A stretch of 64,000 bases of DNA from Diacronema lutheri (lineage: Eukaryota > Haptophyta > Pavlovophyceae > Pavlovales > Pavlovaceae): assembly GCA_019448385.1 (NCBI GenBank), contig JAGTXO010000043.1, forward strand, positions 228,501-292,500, given 5' to 3'. Of the stretch, positions 9,964-19,855 are shown piece by piece. The position numbers and the translations under genes were made by a program. Below the pieces are notes generated by a model. It had not been told where the DNA came from and did not search any database. It saw only the letters and a list, made by a program, of their open reading frames with translations. Each line of letters opens with the position of its first letter. The stretch's first letter is position 1.

Positions 9964-10836
9964 GCCCTTCGCAACGACCGGCGCGGCGAGTGCCATTGCC
10001 TCGAGCGCCTCGGTGGACCAGCGCACGCGAGCGGCCGCGTTGAAGGGCACGCCGAGCGGGAACCGGCACGCGTGCCCGCCCGCCGCCGACGGAGGCACGG
10101 CAGGCAGCGTGGCCGCAACGGCGGGCGCGCTCGGCGGCGGTGAGGTGCGGCCGCAGCCACTCGCGGAGAGCGGCGGTGGCGGCGGCGGTGGCGGCGGAGT
10201 GGAGGTCGGATGCGCGTGCGGCTGCGCACCAGCCGCGCGCCGGCTTCCCGCGCCCTCAGCGTGCGGGCAAGCGGGCCGCGCCAGTGACGCGCGGACGACT
10301 GCGAGGGGCGGGTCCGGCGGACAGCGGGGCGGCAGGTGCTCGTCCAGCGAGCGGGGCACGGCGGTGCGCACAGGCATGGGCGCACAGTAGCCCAGGGAGA
10401 GCGTAGGCGGCGGCGTCGGTGCCGCGCGTGCGCACGTTGGCGGATGCGTCGCGCCAACCCAGCGCACGCCGCTCGGACGGCAGTGCGCGCCGGCAGCGGG
10501 CGCCAAGGCGGCCGGCGGCGGCGGGGCGGACGGCGGCGTGACCTCAGCAGCGGTAGCTCCGGCAGGGCCAAAGCGTGAGCCCGTCTTGCGCAGCCGAATC
10601 CCCGCGATGTCGCCGAACGGACCGACCGTGTGCGCCGCGCGCGACGACGTGGTGTGTCCAGGCAGCGTGGCAGCCGCCGCGGCCGAGGCCGGTCGGCAAG
10701 CTTCCGCACCGCTCCCTTGCGCGGGTGCCGAATCGTCGTGCACGCGGCCAACGGAGGCGCCCAGCTCGCGTGTCTCCGACTTGCGCAGACCCTTGGCGCC
10801 AACCGCGAGGTCTGCGCGGAGCCTCGCGGAGTCCAT
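9340..10836 (-). CDS. Proline-rich protein with WH2/beta-thymosin-like motifs (putative actin binder)
   Basis: Single exon, 498 residues from the ATG at 10836. Residues 5-25 read LRADLAVGAKGLRKSETREL, close to the WH2/beta-thymosin pattern, with LRKSET matching the thymosin LKKTET core. A second candidate at about 72-88, GDIAGIRLRKTG, also fits WH2. Long polyproline runs follow, separated by ordered-looking islands (FPLGVPFNAAARVRWSTEALEAMALA, shown here as two pieces: FPLGVPFNAAARV and WSTEALEAMALA). The C-terminus has GRYGPGELRRLDPAALSF. WH2 plus polyproline is the layout of WASP, verprolin and related actin-assembly proteins, whose polyproline binds profilin-actin or SH3 domains. No VCA acidic tail or other WASP domain is visible, so the assignment is inference. 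The opposite strand is also open, but its composition fits less well. Confidence 0.5.
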
Positions 10837-10948
10837 GGCCCGCCCTTCCACGTTTGGTGAAACCGCGAAAGTCTCCGCAGTTCAAAAAGAGGCAGAAGGC
10901 GCGAAGTCCGCCCTCCGGCCCTCGTGTTCAAACACATCGAACACCGAT

Positions 10949-12540
10949 ATGGTAAGCGCGCGCGCAGCGCCGGCGGCGCTCGACCGTGACGCCGATGCTG
11001 AAATGGCGAGCGCGCGCGATATGCGTCCGCGCACCCCCGCGCAGGCGTCCTTCACCGCGCACCCTACCGACGCGAGCACAGATGCTGTCGATGCGCCCGC
11101 GAGCGCGATGCGCGGCGGCGCGACCGAGCAGCAAGACGAGAGCGTCGTGGCCGCGATGCTGCTCTCGTCGTCGCGCGCGGGCACGCTGCTGCCGACCGCC
11201 ACGCCCGCGCGTGCTGATTTCTCCGCCCTCGCGTTCGCACGCCACGGCCGCCGCTCAGCCGGCACGTCGCCGGCCGGCGCGCTCGCGCCAGCGGCCGACG
11301 CTGGCTCAGCACGTGTCGGAGGTGGCGCGCCGATCCTCGACATCGGCTCACTGATCAACGCCGCCGTCGCGATCCGCACGCCACGTGCGATCGCACCCCT
11401 CTGCGCCGCGTGCGGCCCTGACGCAGCACGCGCCGCCCGCCAACCGGCTGATCTTCGCGCGCACGCTGCGCAGGCGTGCGGTCTGACGCCCCCCCCCCCC
11501 CCCCCCCCCCCCGCGCGCGCGCGTGCCGTTCTCCGTCTGCGCCGTGCGCCCATTACGTGGCGCGCAGCCAACCCGTTCGGCAGCGGCGCGGCACTCGCCG
11601 CCGTCGCCGCATACGCCGGCAAAGCCAACGGGGCGCCTCCCGCCGACGCCGACGCTCAGTACGGCGCAGCCGGCGGCTTTCCCGCCAAAGCAGACGGCGA
11701 GGTGCGTTTGAACGGCGGCGGCGGCGTCGGCGCGCGGCGCGCGGCGGCGGGAGCGGGCGTGGCGGCGGCCGGCGGCCTGCGCCCGCGCAGGCAGCTCCTC
11801 TCGCGTGACGACGTCGACGCGCACGATGGCGCGCGGATCTCGGCGCACGCCGGCGGCCGGCGCCACCATCGGCGCGCCAAGGAACGTGGCGACAAGGGCG
11901 ACCACGCCGCGGCCTGCGGCGCGCACGCGAGCGCGGAGCGCGCGTCGGTGAGAATGCCGGACGGCATTGCGGAGCAGCGCGGCGTGTTGCGCCCGTGGGC
12001 GGCTGACAATGCGAATGGCTGTGTGCGCGTGATCAAGCGCAAGGCGGGGCACACCCTCGTCTCGCGCCATCCCGGTGCGCGCGCTGGCGGGGCGAACACG
12101 GCGCATGCGCTGCCCTTGCAAGTGCCGGCCGCGCGTCGATGCGCGCGCGTGCCGTTGCTCGCGCGCCCCGTCGTAACGTTCCGTCGCAACGCCTTGCCGC
12201 TCATCCGGACCTTCCATTGCCGCTGCGCATCCGGACGTCCTCCCCCCCCCCCCCCCCTTCTCTGATAGGCGTGCCCAACGTGCTCTCGTGCGCGCTGCAC
12301 CGGCCGGCACCGCTCATCCCGAACGCGCCCGCGAGCGGGACGCCGGCGATATCGCGTGGTGGTGCAGGGGCGACGTTGCTGTCGGAGACCATGTCGTCAA
12401 CCGTGCGCACGGCGTGCTGGAGTTTCGCGCTCGCCGCGCCGCGCGTGCCGGCCGCCGCGCTCGACGGCGCGCGCGCACACGGCTGCACAGCGGAGAACGT
12501 CGCCGTGGGTCCGCACTTTGGGACGCCGCCGTGCGCATGA
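10949..12540 (+). CDS. Hypothetical disordered protein, three exons (uncertain)
   Basis: Proposed CDS join(10949..11480,11568..12074,12269..12540), 436 residues. The first exon has strongly GC-biased third positions and reads MVSARAAPAALDRDADAEMA, later QQDESVVAAMLLSSSRAGTL and LDIGSLINAAVAIRTP. Intron 1 contains a C-homopolymer and has GT-AG ends; splicing gives QAC-ANPFGSG. Intron 2 starts GTGCGCGC and ends after a C-run in TCTCTGATAG. All three phases fit to a TGA at 12540. No domain is recognised. An ATG at 10835 in the same frame is an alternative start, but it shares a CCATGG palindrome with the divergent WH2 gene's start. The minus strand of 12300-12540 also has good codon usage, so strand assignment at the 3' end is not secure. 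Confidence 0.35.
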
Positions 12541-12954
12541 GGTACAGGCTGCGGCGCAGACGGGCGCCTGCTGAGGGGGCGAGGGGGCGAGATGCGCGCG
12601 TCTGCGCACACGGGCTGCGTAGGGGCGACGGGTGACCGTCGCCCTGCGCGACTCCAACGTCGACGGGTCAGAGTGATGGGCAGAAAGCGCGGCGCGCGTG
12701 CTGGCGCGGCAGCAGCGCGTGCTGCCAGCAAGCACGCCAGTCGCAAGGAGAGTCAAAAGGGGGGAAGGGAGGGCGGCGGAGGGGGGAAGGGGGGGGGGGG
12801 GGGGGGGGAAGGCGATGCGGAGCGAGGTGCGCGCGGCCACTGTCGACAATTGAGCGCAGTTCCGAGCGTCGCGCGTTTCCCGCGCGTCGCCTCCCACGAC
12901 CTGGCTCCAAACGCAAAAAAAGTCAAAAGAGTCAAAAACTAGTTGTGAAAATTA
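12541..12954. other. Intergenic gap with poly-G tract
   Basis: No supportable gene. It holds a purine-rich stretch with a G-homopolymer at about 12779-12808, which on the minus strand would be a C-run of the kind found before acceptors in this window. A minus-strand exon could therefore be hidden here. The last 50 bases before the ankyrin gene are AT-richer (AGTCAAAAGAGTCAAAA) and look like a promoter/5' UTR. Confidence 0.4.
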
Positions 12955-13491
12955 ATGACGTCGTCCGCGGAGGTAGCTGAGCTGTCGGACGTGGAGCTCG
13001 CGCAAGCGTTGGACGCAGATGCGACGATTGCTCTGGCCGCGGATGCGCAGACGAGGTGGACCATGCTCCACCACGTCGCCATGGCAAATCGAGCCACGGC
13101 CATCGAGCTCCTCCTCGCGCACGGGGCCGACGTGAACGCGCGCACATGCCACGACTCGACCGCGCTGCATGTCGCCGCGTGCAACGGGTGCACCGAGGCG
13201 GCCGCCGCTCTTGTCGCGGCCGGCGTGCATGTGGATGCGCGAGACAATAAGCTAAACACCGCACTGCTACGCGCCGGTCAGCACGGCCACGCGCCCATTG
13301 CCGAGCTCCTCCTGCGCTCGGGTGCAGACGCGTCGGTGTGCAATGCGGACGGGCAGACTGTGCACGATCGCGCGCGGGAAGGTGGGCACGCCGGTGTGCT
13401 CCACGCGCTCGACTTCGGCGAGGCAAGGAAGAAGGAACCCACACACTCCTCCATCTCGGCCGGGTGCGCCACCCTGCTGGCGCGAACGTAA
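12955..13491 (+). CDS. Small ankyrin-repeat protein
   Basis: Single exon, 178 residues, starting at an ATG preceded by an AT-rich stretch. After an acidic leader (SDVELAQALDADATIALAA) there are three to four ankyrin repeats: MLHHVAMANRATAIELLLAH then GADVNARTCHDSTALHVAA; CTEAAAALVAAGVHVDARDN; TALLRAGQHGHAPIAELLLR then SGADASVCNADGQTVHDRA. A short Ser/Lys tail ends the protein. Ankyrin repeats mediate protein-protein binding, and nothing in the sequence indicates the partner. It converges with the next gene (79 bp between stops). Confidence 0.8.
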   Translation: MTSSAEVAELSDVELAQALDADATIALAADAQTRWTMLHHVAMANRATAIELLLAHGADVNARTCHDSTALHVAACNGCTEAAAALVAAGVHVDARDNKLNTALLRAGQHGHAPIAELLLRSGADASVCNADGQTVHDRAREGGHAGVLHALDFGEARKKEPTHSSISAGCATLLART

Positions 13492-13570
13492 ACGGCAAGT
13501 CGGCATCTGGCGTTTCTGTGTCCGGCCGTGGAGCGCCGGGTGGCATCCAGCGCCCATCTGCTCGTGGAGT

Positions 13571-14470
13571 TTAGCCAGCTTTCCTCGCGGTCGGAGATGG
13601 CACGGGCGCGCAGCCGCACGCGACGGCTAACCCCCCGCGCTGCTGCGCGTCGACCGTGCGCAGCGCGCCGTGCGCAGGAGCGCCGTCGCGCGCGGCCGTG
13701 CCGGCCGTTTCCGCTGACGTCGTCGCCGTGCGCGCCGCCAAGCTCACCGCGTTGCGCGCGGTCGGCAGCACGTGCTGCACAGAATGCCACCCGCCGCGCG
13801 TGTGAGCGTCACCAGCAACCGTTGCAGCGCCCACGCCACGCGCATGCAGCGCGGCACCACGGAGCGCGGCGTTGCGCTCAGCATCCGCGCACAGTCTCGC
13901 CGGCTCAGACGAGCCACTGCCGCCGCCGTTGCGCGGCTCGGCTCCGCTTGGGATGCGATTGGACGCCGAGCCGGCCGCACCGGTCGAGCTCGCCGCGCCG
14001 CCAGACAATTGCGCGGCGGGCGCGGCACGCGCGGTGGCGGCAGCATGATCGGTGCCACACGCCACGCGCGGCTCATGCATGTGCGGCAGGTCGGCGAACC
14101 GCGCCGAGAGCGAGCTGACCTGCAGCTCCGAAACCGCCGCTCGCCCACGGCCCGGGGGCGAGCCGACAAGCGCGGCCACCTCATCGTCGTCCTCGTCCTC
14201 GGAGCCGACGGGGCGGGCTTCGAGGCTGGACTCCTCATCGATCATGCGCGACCACGCCTCGCGCGCGCGGCTCCGCTCCCCCGCCGCCCCGGCAAAGCGC
14301 GGCGCGAGCCTGCGGACCGCCGGATCATAAACGCCCTCGATGGGCGGAGGCGCACCGCGCTCCGCCTCGCGCGTGTGCGGCGGCGTCTCGAGCGTCGCGG
14401 CAAGCGATGTTGCGGATGATGCCGGCGACGCCGGCGAAAACCTGTTGACGTGCAAATCCGGGCTGGGCAT
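13571..14470 (-). CDS. Hypothetical, mostly disordered protein
   Basis: Single exon, 299 residues from the ATG at 14470 (MPSPDLHVNRFSPASPASSA). A short ordered-looking part reads EGVYDPAVRRLAPRFAG then SRAREAWSRMIDEESSLE, followed by an acidic run (GSEDEDDDEVAALVGS). The rest is Ala/Gly/Ser/Arg-rich. Codon usage supports this strand, but no family is recognised. A dispersed repeat with splice-acceptor-like ends lies about 170-250 bp upstream in the same orientation and could belong to its 5' UTR. Confidence 0.5.
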   Translation of the reverse strand: MPSPDLHVNRFSPASPASSATSLAATLETPPHTREAERGAPPPIEGVYDPAVRRLAPRFAGAAGERSRAREAWSRMIDEESSLEARPVGSEDEDDDEVAALVGSPPGRGRAAVSELQVSSLSARFADLPHMHEPRVACGTDHAAATARAAPAAQLSGGAASSTGAAGSASNRIPSGAEPRNGGGSGSSEPARLCADAERNAALRGAALHARGVGAATVAGDAHTRGGWHSVQHVLPTARNAVSLAARTATTSAETAGTAARDGAPAHGALRTVDAQQRGGLAVACGCAPVPSPTARKAG

Positions 14471-14636
14471 GCCCAGCCGACGGGCTCGGGGCACCCTTAC
14501 TCACTGGCTCGAGGCCGTCCGCTGCCTTGCCACCTCTTGCACCTCCAACAAAATCAAAATGAGAGGTGGACCCGCTCAGGTCCCTCTCAAGCACCGGCGT
14601 CTGAGTATGGAAGCATACCAATGAAACAAATACCTT

Positions 14637-14721
14637 TAGTATAAAACGCTCCGTTTGTCCAGTCTCGGCCCCGTGCGCGCCCCTCCTGCTGACCCGCCTG
14701 TAAGCGTCATTAGTATAAAAC
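14637..14721 (-). repeat. Dispersed repeat, copy B, flanked by 12-bp direct repeats
   Basis: The reverse complement of about 14645-14720 matches 7233-7307 almost base for base. It is bounded on both sides by TTAGTATAAAAC (about 14637-14648 and 14710-14721), which looks like a target-site duplication. On the minus strand it carries TACTAATGACGCTTACAG, a branch-point and acceptor-like core. Confidence 0.75.
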
Positions 14722-14881
14722 AAATACGGGGACATCGATGTGTATTCGTTTTCAAAGTGGAACTGGACGAGCCCGCTTTTCGCGCTCCGGCGCGACCTCG
14801 CCGGCCCCTCGCCAGCGGCGCGTTCCCTCTGCGGCCCTCGCCTCGTCGAGTTCGCGGCGCTCAGCAAGCGTTCTGGCCGGA

Positions 14882-14965
14882 GTCTGGCCGGCGCGCGGGC
14901 GCTTCCACAATCGGCGCTTCCACATTCACGGACCGATTGTGGAAGCGCCCGCGCGCCGGCCAGAC
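14882..14965. repeat. Perfect 33-bp inverted repeat with 18-nt loop
   Basis: The left arm 14882-14914 (GTCTGGCCGGCGCGCGGGCG...) and right arm 14933-14965 are exact reverse complements. The loop 14915-14932 repeats CGCTTCCACA, which is also in the arm. The RNA would form a very stable stem on either strand. Confidence 0.9.
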
Positions 14966-15282
14966 GCCGCGCGCCTGGCGCCGGACCGGCACGGCGCGCC
15001 CGGGCTGGTGCGCAAGGCCGCTGAGATTGAGGCGTTCCCTTCTTAGCGCCTGCCTCGACTGACCCGCTTGACCGCGCAGCGCAGGAGCCCAACGCCCAAC
15101 GCTTCCGGGGTGAGCTTGCTTCACAACGGGCGCTCGCCGGCACACATGGATCGCCTCACCGTCGCCGCGCGACGCTCTCCGTGCTCTCGTGCATTCCGTG
15201 CGCGCTCCGTGCACAGACCTCGCCGTCGTCGTCCATATTTGGCGCGGTCCGGGCTGGTCCCTCTAGTGCTCCTCGGACCGCG

Positions 15283-15321
15283 GAGAAGGCTCGGACCGCA
15301 TCGTGCGGTCCGAGCCTTCTC
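15283..15321. repeat. Perfect 18-bp inverted repeat with 3-nt loop
   Basis: GAGAAGGCTCGGACCGCA, then TCG, then the exact reverse complement. It lies 32 bp beyond the stop codon of the histidine kinase gene, so it would fold in that gene's 3' UTR. It may act in transcript 3'-end formation or stability. Confidence 0.85.
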
Positions 15322-15352
15322 GCCGCGCCAGACCATCAATTGAATCGGCACT

Positions 15353-18300
15353 TCACTTTGTAAGCTGCATCGTGTCGAGTTGGCTGAGCAGCTCGGTCAA
15401 GCAGCGCGCGAGCGCGTGGACCTGCGCGCGCACGGCGAGCGGCGCCTCGACCGTCGCCGGGTCGGCGACGGCGCTTTGCTGCTGCTGCAGCGCGCGCGCC
15501 TGCGTCTGCAGCTCAAGCGAGAGGGCGTGCACGCGCTCTGCGCCAATGTAGCCGGCCGACCCCTTGCACTGGTGAACGGCGCGGTGCAGCTTTTCAAAGT
15601 TGTGCGCTTCGAGCGCCGTTTCGATCGTAGCGGGCACATCGCGCGAGGAGGTGACAAACATGGTGACCGCCTGCAGCATGAGCTGCGTGTTGCCTGCGAG
15701 CAGGGCAGCCAGCCGGCCGGTGCGAAGGGAGGCCGGCGGGGTGAGCGCAGAGCGCGCGCACGAGAGCGCGTGCGATCCATCCATCGCACCGCTCACCTCC
15801 AAAGATTGCCTGCATCTGCTGCGAGTTGACAATGCTCTTGTCCGAGACCGCCGCGTATGCCTCGTCGACCGCCGCCGCGAGCTCTGCGCTCAGCGCGGAG
15901 CCCGAGCCACCCGCCGCGGCGGCAGCGGCAGGCTCGGCCGCTGCGCCCGTCTGTGCGATTGGTAACGGCGCATCTGCCGCCGTCGGCGAGTTGGCCTCGT
16001 CGGGCGATGCGCCCGGCAGCGACGCGTCGGTGCTGACGGGCTGCGCGGCCGCGCTCAAGGCGGTCGGCGCGGCGGTCGGCGCGGCGGTCGGCGCGCTGCC
16101 CTGCACGCCGGGCGCGGTCGCAGCCTGCGGCTGCGGCGGCTCGTTGCGCAGCATGTGCAGCGCGATCTTCTGGCGCAGGGCGGAGAGCGAGTAGGGCTTG
16201 GTCAGGTAATCGTCCATCCCAAGGTCGATGGAGCGCGCCTGCGAGTCGGACGAGGCGTACGCGGTGACGGCGATGATCGGCAGGTGCACCCAGCCGCGCT
16301 CCTCCTCGAGCTTGCGGATCGCCGCCGTCGCCTCCCACCCGTCCATCACGGGCATGTCGCAGTCCATCAGCACGAGCGCAACGTCGTTCTGGTTGGCCTC
16401 GCGCAGCTCGAGCAGCCGGTCGACGGCGATGCGCCCGTTCTCCGCGGTTGAGACCTGCACGCGGGGGGGGGAGGGGGGGGGGGGGCAAGAGCAATGGCGC
16501 CCGGGAAAAAGGGGGAAGGGGGGGGGGGGGGGGGGGGGCAAGAGCAATGGCGCCCGGGAAAAAGGGGGAAAGGGGGAAAGGGGGGGGGGGGGGGGGTCGG
16601 CGGGCGAGGGCGCGCGCACGGCGGGGCACGGCGGGCGGGCGGGCGGACGCGGGGCGCGCGTACGCGGTGGCCGAGCATCTGCAGCATGTTCTTGGCCACG
16701 TCGATGTTGTACGCATTGTCATCGACGGCGAGCACGTGGCCGCGCAAGCCGGCGTGCGGCTCAAAGGAGGCGCTGCCGCCACTGAGCACACCGTTGATGA
16801 AGTTGCCCGACAGGCCCGTGTTCGTCACGGTGCGCACCTGGAACGTGCGCTCGCGCGAGTCGTGCGCGCGCGCGCCCGCCGCGTCCGCGCGCGCCGCCGG
16901 TTCGGTGCTGACAAGATCCGCCTGCATCGACGGGTGGGCGAACGCGCCGGTCGCGCGCTGGTCCGATGCGGCCGCGGCTGGTGCTGCGACCTCGAGCTGC
17001 ACGTGAAAGGCCCACGCAATCGAGTTGGAGGCACCGTGCGGGCTCATCCGCCCGCCCAGCTGCGCGACGAGCTGCGCGCACGTCTGCAGTACGGCCGCGC
17101 GATCGGCCGCGCTCGCGTGCGCGCGCCGGCCGGCCGCGCCGCCCTTCGCGTTGCCGCCGCCGGTGGCAGCGGCCGCACCGCCGCCAGGGTCGCCGCCGGC
17201 GGTTGCGGCGACCGCGACGTGCAGCGCAACCTGCGCGCCTGCCGGCGGCGTATGCGAGACGGGCGCATCCGTGCCTGCGTCAAGCGTGAGCCGCACCTCG
17301 ATCTCCGACGTGGCGCGCGACGAGCGGATCGCCAAGTCGAGTAGCGCGACGATCACACGCACGAGGCGGTGCGGGTCGCCCCGCAGGAAGACGCTGCGCA
17401 TCGCCGGCTCCATCGCGGTGAGCAGCCGCACCGCCTTCTGCTGCGCGCTCAGGTTGACGACGGCGAGCGCCACGTCCATCGCCTCGTGCGCCGTGAAGAC
17501 CTCCGCGGCGAGCGTCGTCGTCGCGCCGGCGCCGTCGGCGCCGGCGGCGGCCGGTGCGAAGTTGCCCGTGCGCGCGAGCAGCTTGGCGGTCTCGTTCTGC
17601 GCGCTCGCGTCCTCGACGATGCAGCCCATCACCTGCGCCGACGTCCACGCCTGCCTCAGCGCCTTGCCGGAGCGCGTGCCTGGCGCGCCGCGCGCGCCGG
17701 GCGGGTGGGCGGGCGGCGGTGAAGCGCCGCGCCGCGTGGCGCGCGCGGCGCACGGCGCGCTCGAGCGCGCGCGCGCGCGCGCGCACTCGAGACAGCCGGA
17801 TCGCGTAGCGCGAGCTCGAGCACGCCCACGACGCCAGCGAGCGGCGGCCTCAACTCCTGCAGCACCGACTGGCCAACCGCTGACTGGCCAACCGTCGGCG
17901 CGCCCGCGCCGCCGACGAGCACGTTTGACTGGGAGGTGCTCATGGCGACTGCGGCGCCGACGGTGGGCGCGCGCGTCTCGCCGATGCACACCACGCCGGT
18001 CACGACCGTCGTGTCCGTGACGATTGGCGTCATCGAGAGCGTGAGCGCGTGCAGCGCGCCCCCGCCCGGCGTCAGGTCGATGTGGACTGTCTGCGCGCCA
18101 CTGTCGACGGAGAGAGGTTGCGCGTCCGAGCCGGCGGCGTTGGACGCGCGCTCAGCGGCGAGAGGCGAGTCGAGCACGCGCAGCAGCGCGCGCACGAGCG
18201 CGCGCCGCTGCCGCTCGCCCTGGCCGGCGGAGTCGAGCGCGGCTGTGAGCATGTCGACAATCGAGCGGCCAACCGCCTCCTCCGCAGGGATGCCCGAGAT

Positions 18301-19513
18301 GATCTCCATGCGCCGGTTCCACAGCGTGACGAGCAGCTTCTGCGACGCGTCGACCGCAAAGATGGGCGTCGACGCCGACTGGATCAGGTTTGTGAAGTTT
18401 GAGACGGACGCCTCGAGCGAGCGCTGCGTCTCGCGCATCTCCGACGAGAGGGTCATCAGCACGCGCGCCATGTTCTCGTGCGCGATGCGCGTCGCGCGCG
18501 AAACGAGCTCATGCTGCACCGTGTCCGCGAGCATTTGCAAAATCTGCGGCGCGCCGCCCGACGGCCGAGGCGCAGCGCGCGGTCGGCGCGCGTCGGCGCG
18601 GCACGGCAACGGCGGCGGTGCGCGGGGGCGGCTGCGCGGCGCGGTCGCACCTGCCGGTTCTTGTCGGTGAAGACGGGCCACGGCTTGGTGTCGAGCACGC
18701 AGAACGAGCCCATCTTGTGCTGCGAGTCGGGGTGGTAGATGGGCGCGCCCGCGTAGAACTGGATGAAGGGCGGGCCTGTGACGAGCGGGTTCTTCGCAAA
18801 GCGAATGTCGTTGCGAGCGTCGAGCACGACAAATGGGCCGGGCATGTCGCGCAGCACGGTGTACGTGCAAAAGGCAGCGTCGCGGCCCGTCGACGACGAT
18901 TCGAGCCCGACCGCCGACTTGAACCACTGCTCGTCCTCGTCGACAAACGAGATGAGGCACATAGGCGTCTCGAAGAGCGTCGCGCCCATCTGCGTCACGC
19001 GATCGAACGACTCCTCGCGCTCCTGCACGCGCGACGGGGCGGCAAGCGGCAGCAAGCGGTGGTAGCGCGGCGGCCACCACGATACGCGCGCGTCAGCGCG
19101 GGCCCTCGGCCGCACGGCGCGCGCGCCGAGGCCCGACGCGCGGCGTTGCGCGTGGGCGCCGCCGAGCGCGGCGTGCGCGCCAGCGCGCGCCGCACCGTGA
19201 GCAGGATGCCGAGCTTGCGCAGCGCGTCGGTGCGCTCGTGGTCGTCGCTGCTTGACGTCCATCGGCCGGCCAGCCACCCGGCCTGGTGCGGGTCCGAGCC
19301 GAGGAAGGCCTTGTTGCGCTGCGCGCGCGGCATCCCGCAATAGTAGTGCACGTCGGCCGCGGGCGCGTTCTCGGACGGCCCGGCTTCAGCGCTGGCGCGG
19401 GCATGCTCATCTTTGACGGGCACGGCCTTGACGTCCTTGCTCGGGCGCGGCGCGGCGGTCGGCGTCGTGTACGCCTCCACTTTGACGGCGTCGGACGACG
19501 CGCCACATCCCAT
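15353..19513 (-). CDS. Hybrid histidine kinase (GAF-PAS-degenerate kinase-REC-HPt), myristoylation signal
   Basis: CDS complement(join(15353..15693,15797..16454,16664..17679,17787..18543,18651..19022,19196..19513)), 1153 residues; all five introns are phase-consistent. The start MGCGASSDAV is a classic N-myristoylation/palmitoylation signal, so membrane attachment is likely. GAF covers about 100-225 (LFETPMCLISFVDEDEQWFK) and PAS about 280-395 (STPIFAVDASQKLL, WNRRMEIISGIPAEEAVGRS). The dimerisation box reads LQELRPPLAGVVG near residue 458, so the phospho-acceptor His is Gln. The ATP-binding N-box is also degenerate (GDPHRLVRVIVALLDLAIRS) and no DxGxG box is visible. The receiver domain (about 793-920) is intact: VLAVDDNAYN, LVLMDCDMPVMDGWEA, LTKPYS. 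The C-terminal HPt domain keeps its His (VHQCKGSAGYIGA, about 1081). It probably does not autophosphorylate on the usual His and may act as a receiver/HPt relay or scaffold. Intron 4 has G-runs on the + strand. Confidence 0.88.
16449..16592. repeat. Intronic homopolymer cluster with 30-bp duplication
   Basis: This lies in intron 4 of the histidine kinase. Runs of G (C on the coding strand) separate two copies of CAAGAGCAATGGCGCCCGGG followed by AAAAAGGGGG. The tract directly precedes the 3' splice site on the minus strand and serves as a polypyrimidine tract. Confidence 0.8.
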
Positions 19514-19855
19514 GGCGACCCCCTGACCGGGAGATCCAATTTTCTCGGGTTTAAGCTCGCACATAGGCGGAGTAACGTGGGGTCCAACCCCTGTCCCACT
19601 CACGGGGGACAGCCTATTGGCCACGGGGGACAGTAAAATTGTTGCGGAGCTGCTGGCACAGTACAATCTCACTCACGGTCCACGAGCTGGCTCGACGCAG
19701 CTGGCTTGCGGCAGGGCGGCGCGCCACGCGCCGCGGCGAAGCCGAGTCGCTCGCCAGCGGCACGCCGCGTCGTGGCGGCGTGCTTGCCTGCGCTGCACTT
19801 AGCGGCGGACGAGCGCGAGCGCGAGAGCGGCCGCGGCCGCGCGAGGTGTCGGCGC
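19514..19855. other. Intergenic gap with 12-bp direct repeat
   Basis: This 342-bp gap lies between the 5' end of the histidine kinase and the 3' end of pyruvate kinase, both minus strand. CACGGGGGACAG occurs twice, at 19601-19612 and 19622-19633, about 90-120 bp upstream of the kinase start, a position that would suit a transcription-factor site. Nothing else is recognised. Confidence 0.5.

Larger units (their letters stand above)
14471..15352. other. Intergenic region with repeat and two perfect hairpins
   Basis: This 882-bp gap has no supportable gene. It contains dispersed-repeat copy B (14637-14721), a 33-bp perfect inverted repeat (14882-14965) and an 18-bp perfect inverted repeat (15283-15321). 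Composition is locally AT-richer around 14600-14760. It holds the 5' flank of the 14470 gene and the 3' flank of the histidine kinase, both on the minus strand. Confidence 0.6.

Noticed and set aside
12955-13546. Minus-strand ORFs opposite the ankyrin gene
   Set aside because: The plus strand encodes clear ankyrin repeats; the minus frames are Arg/His-rich shadows.
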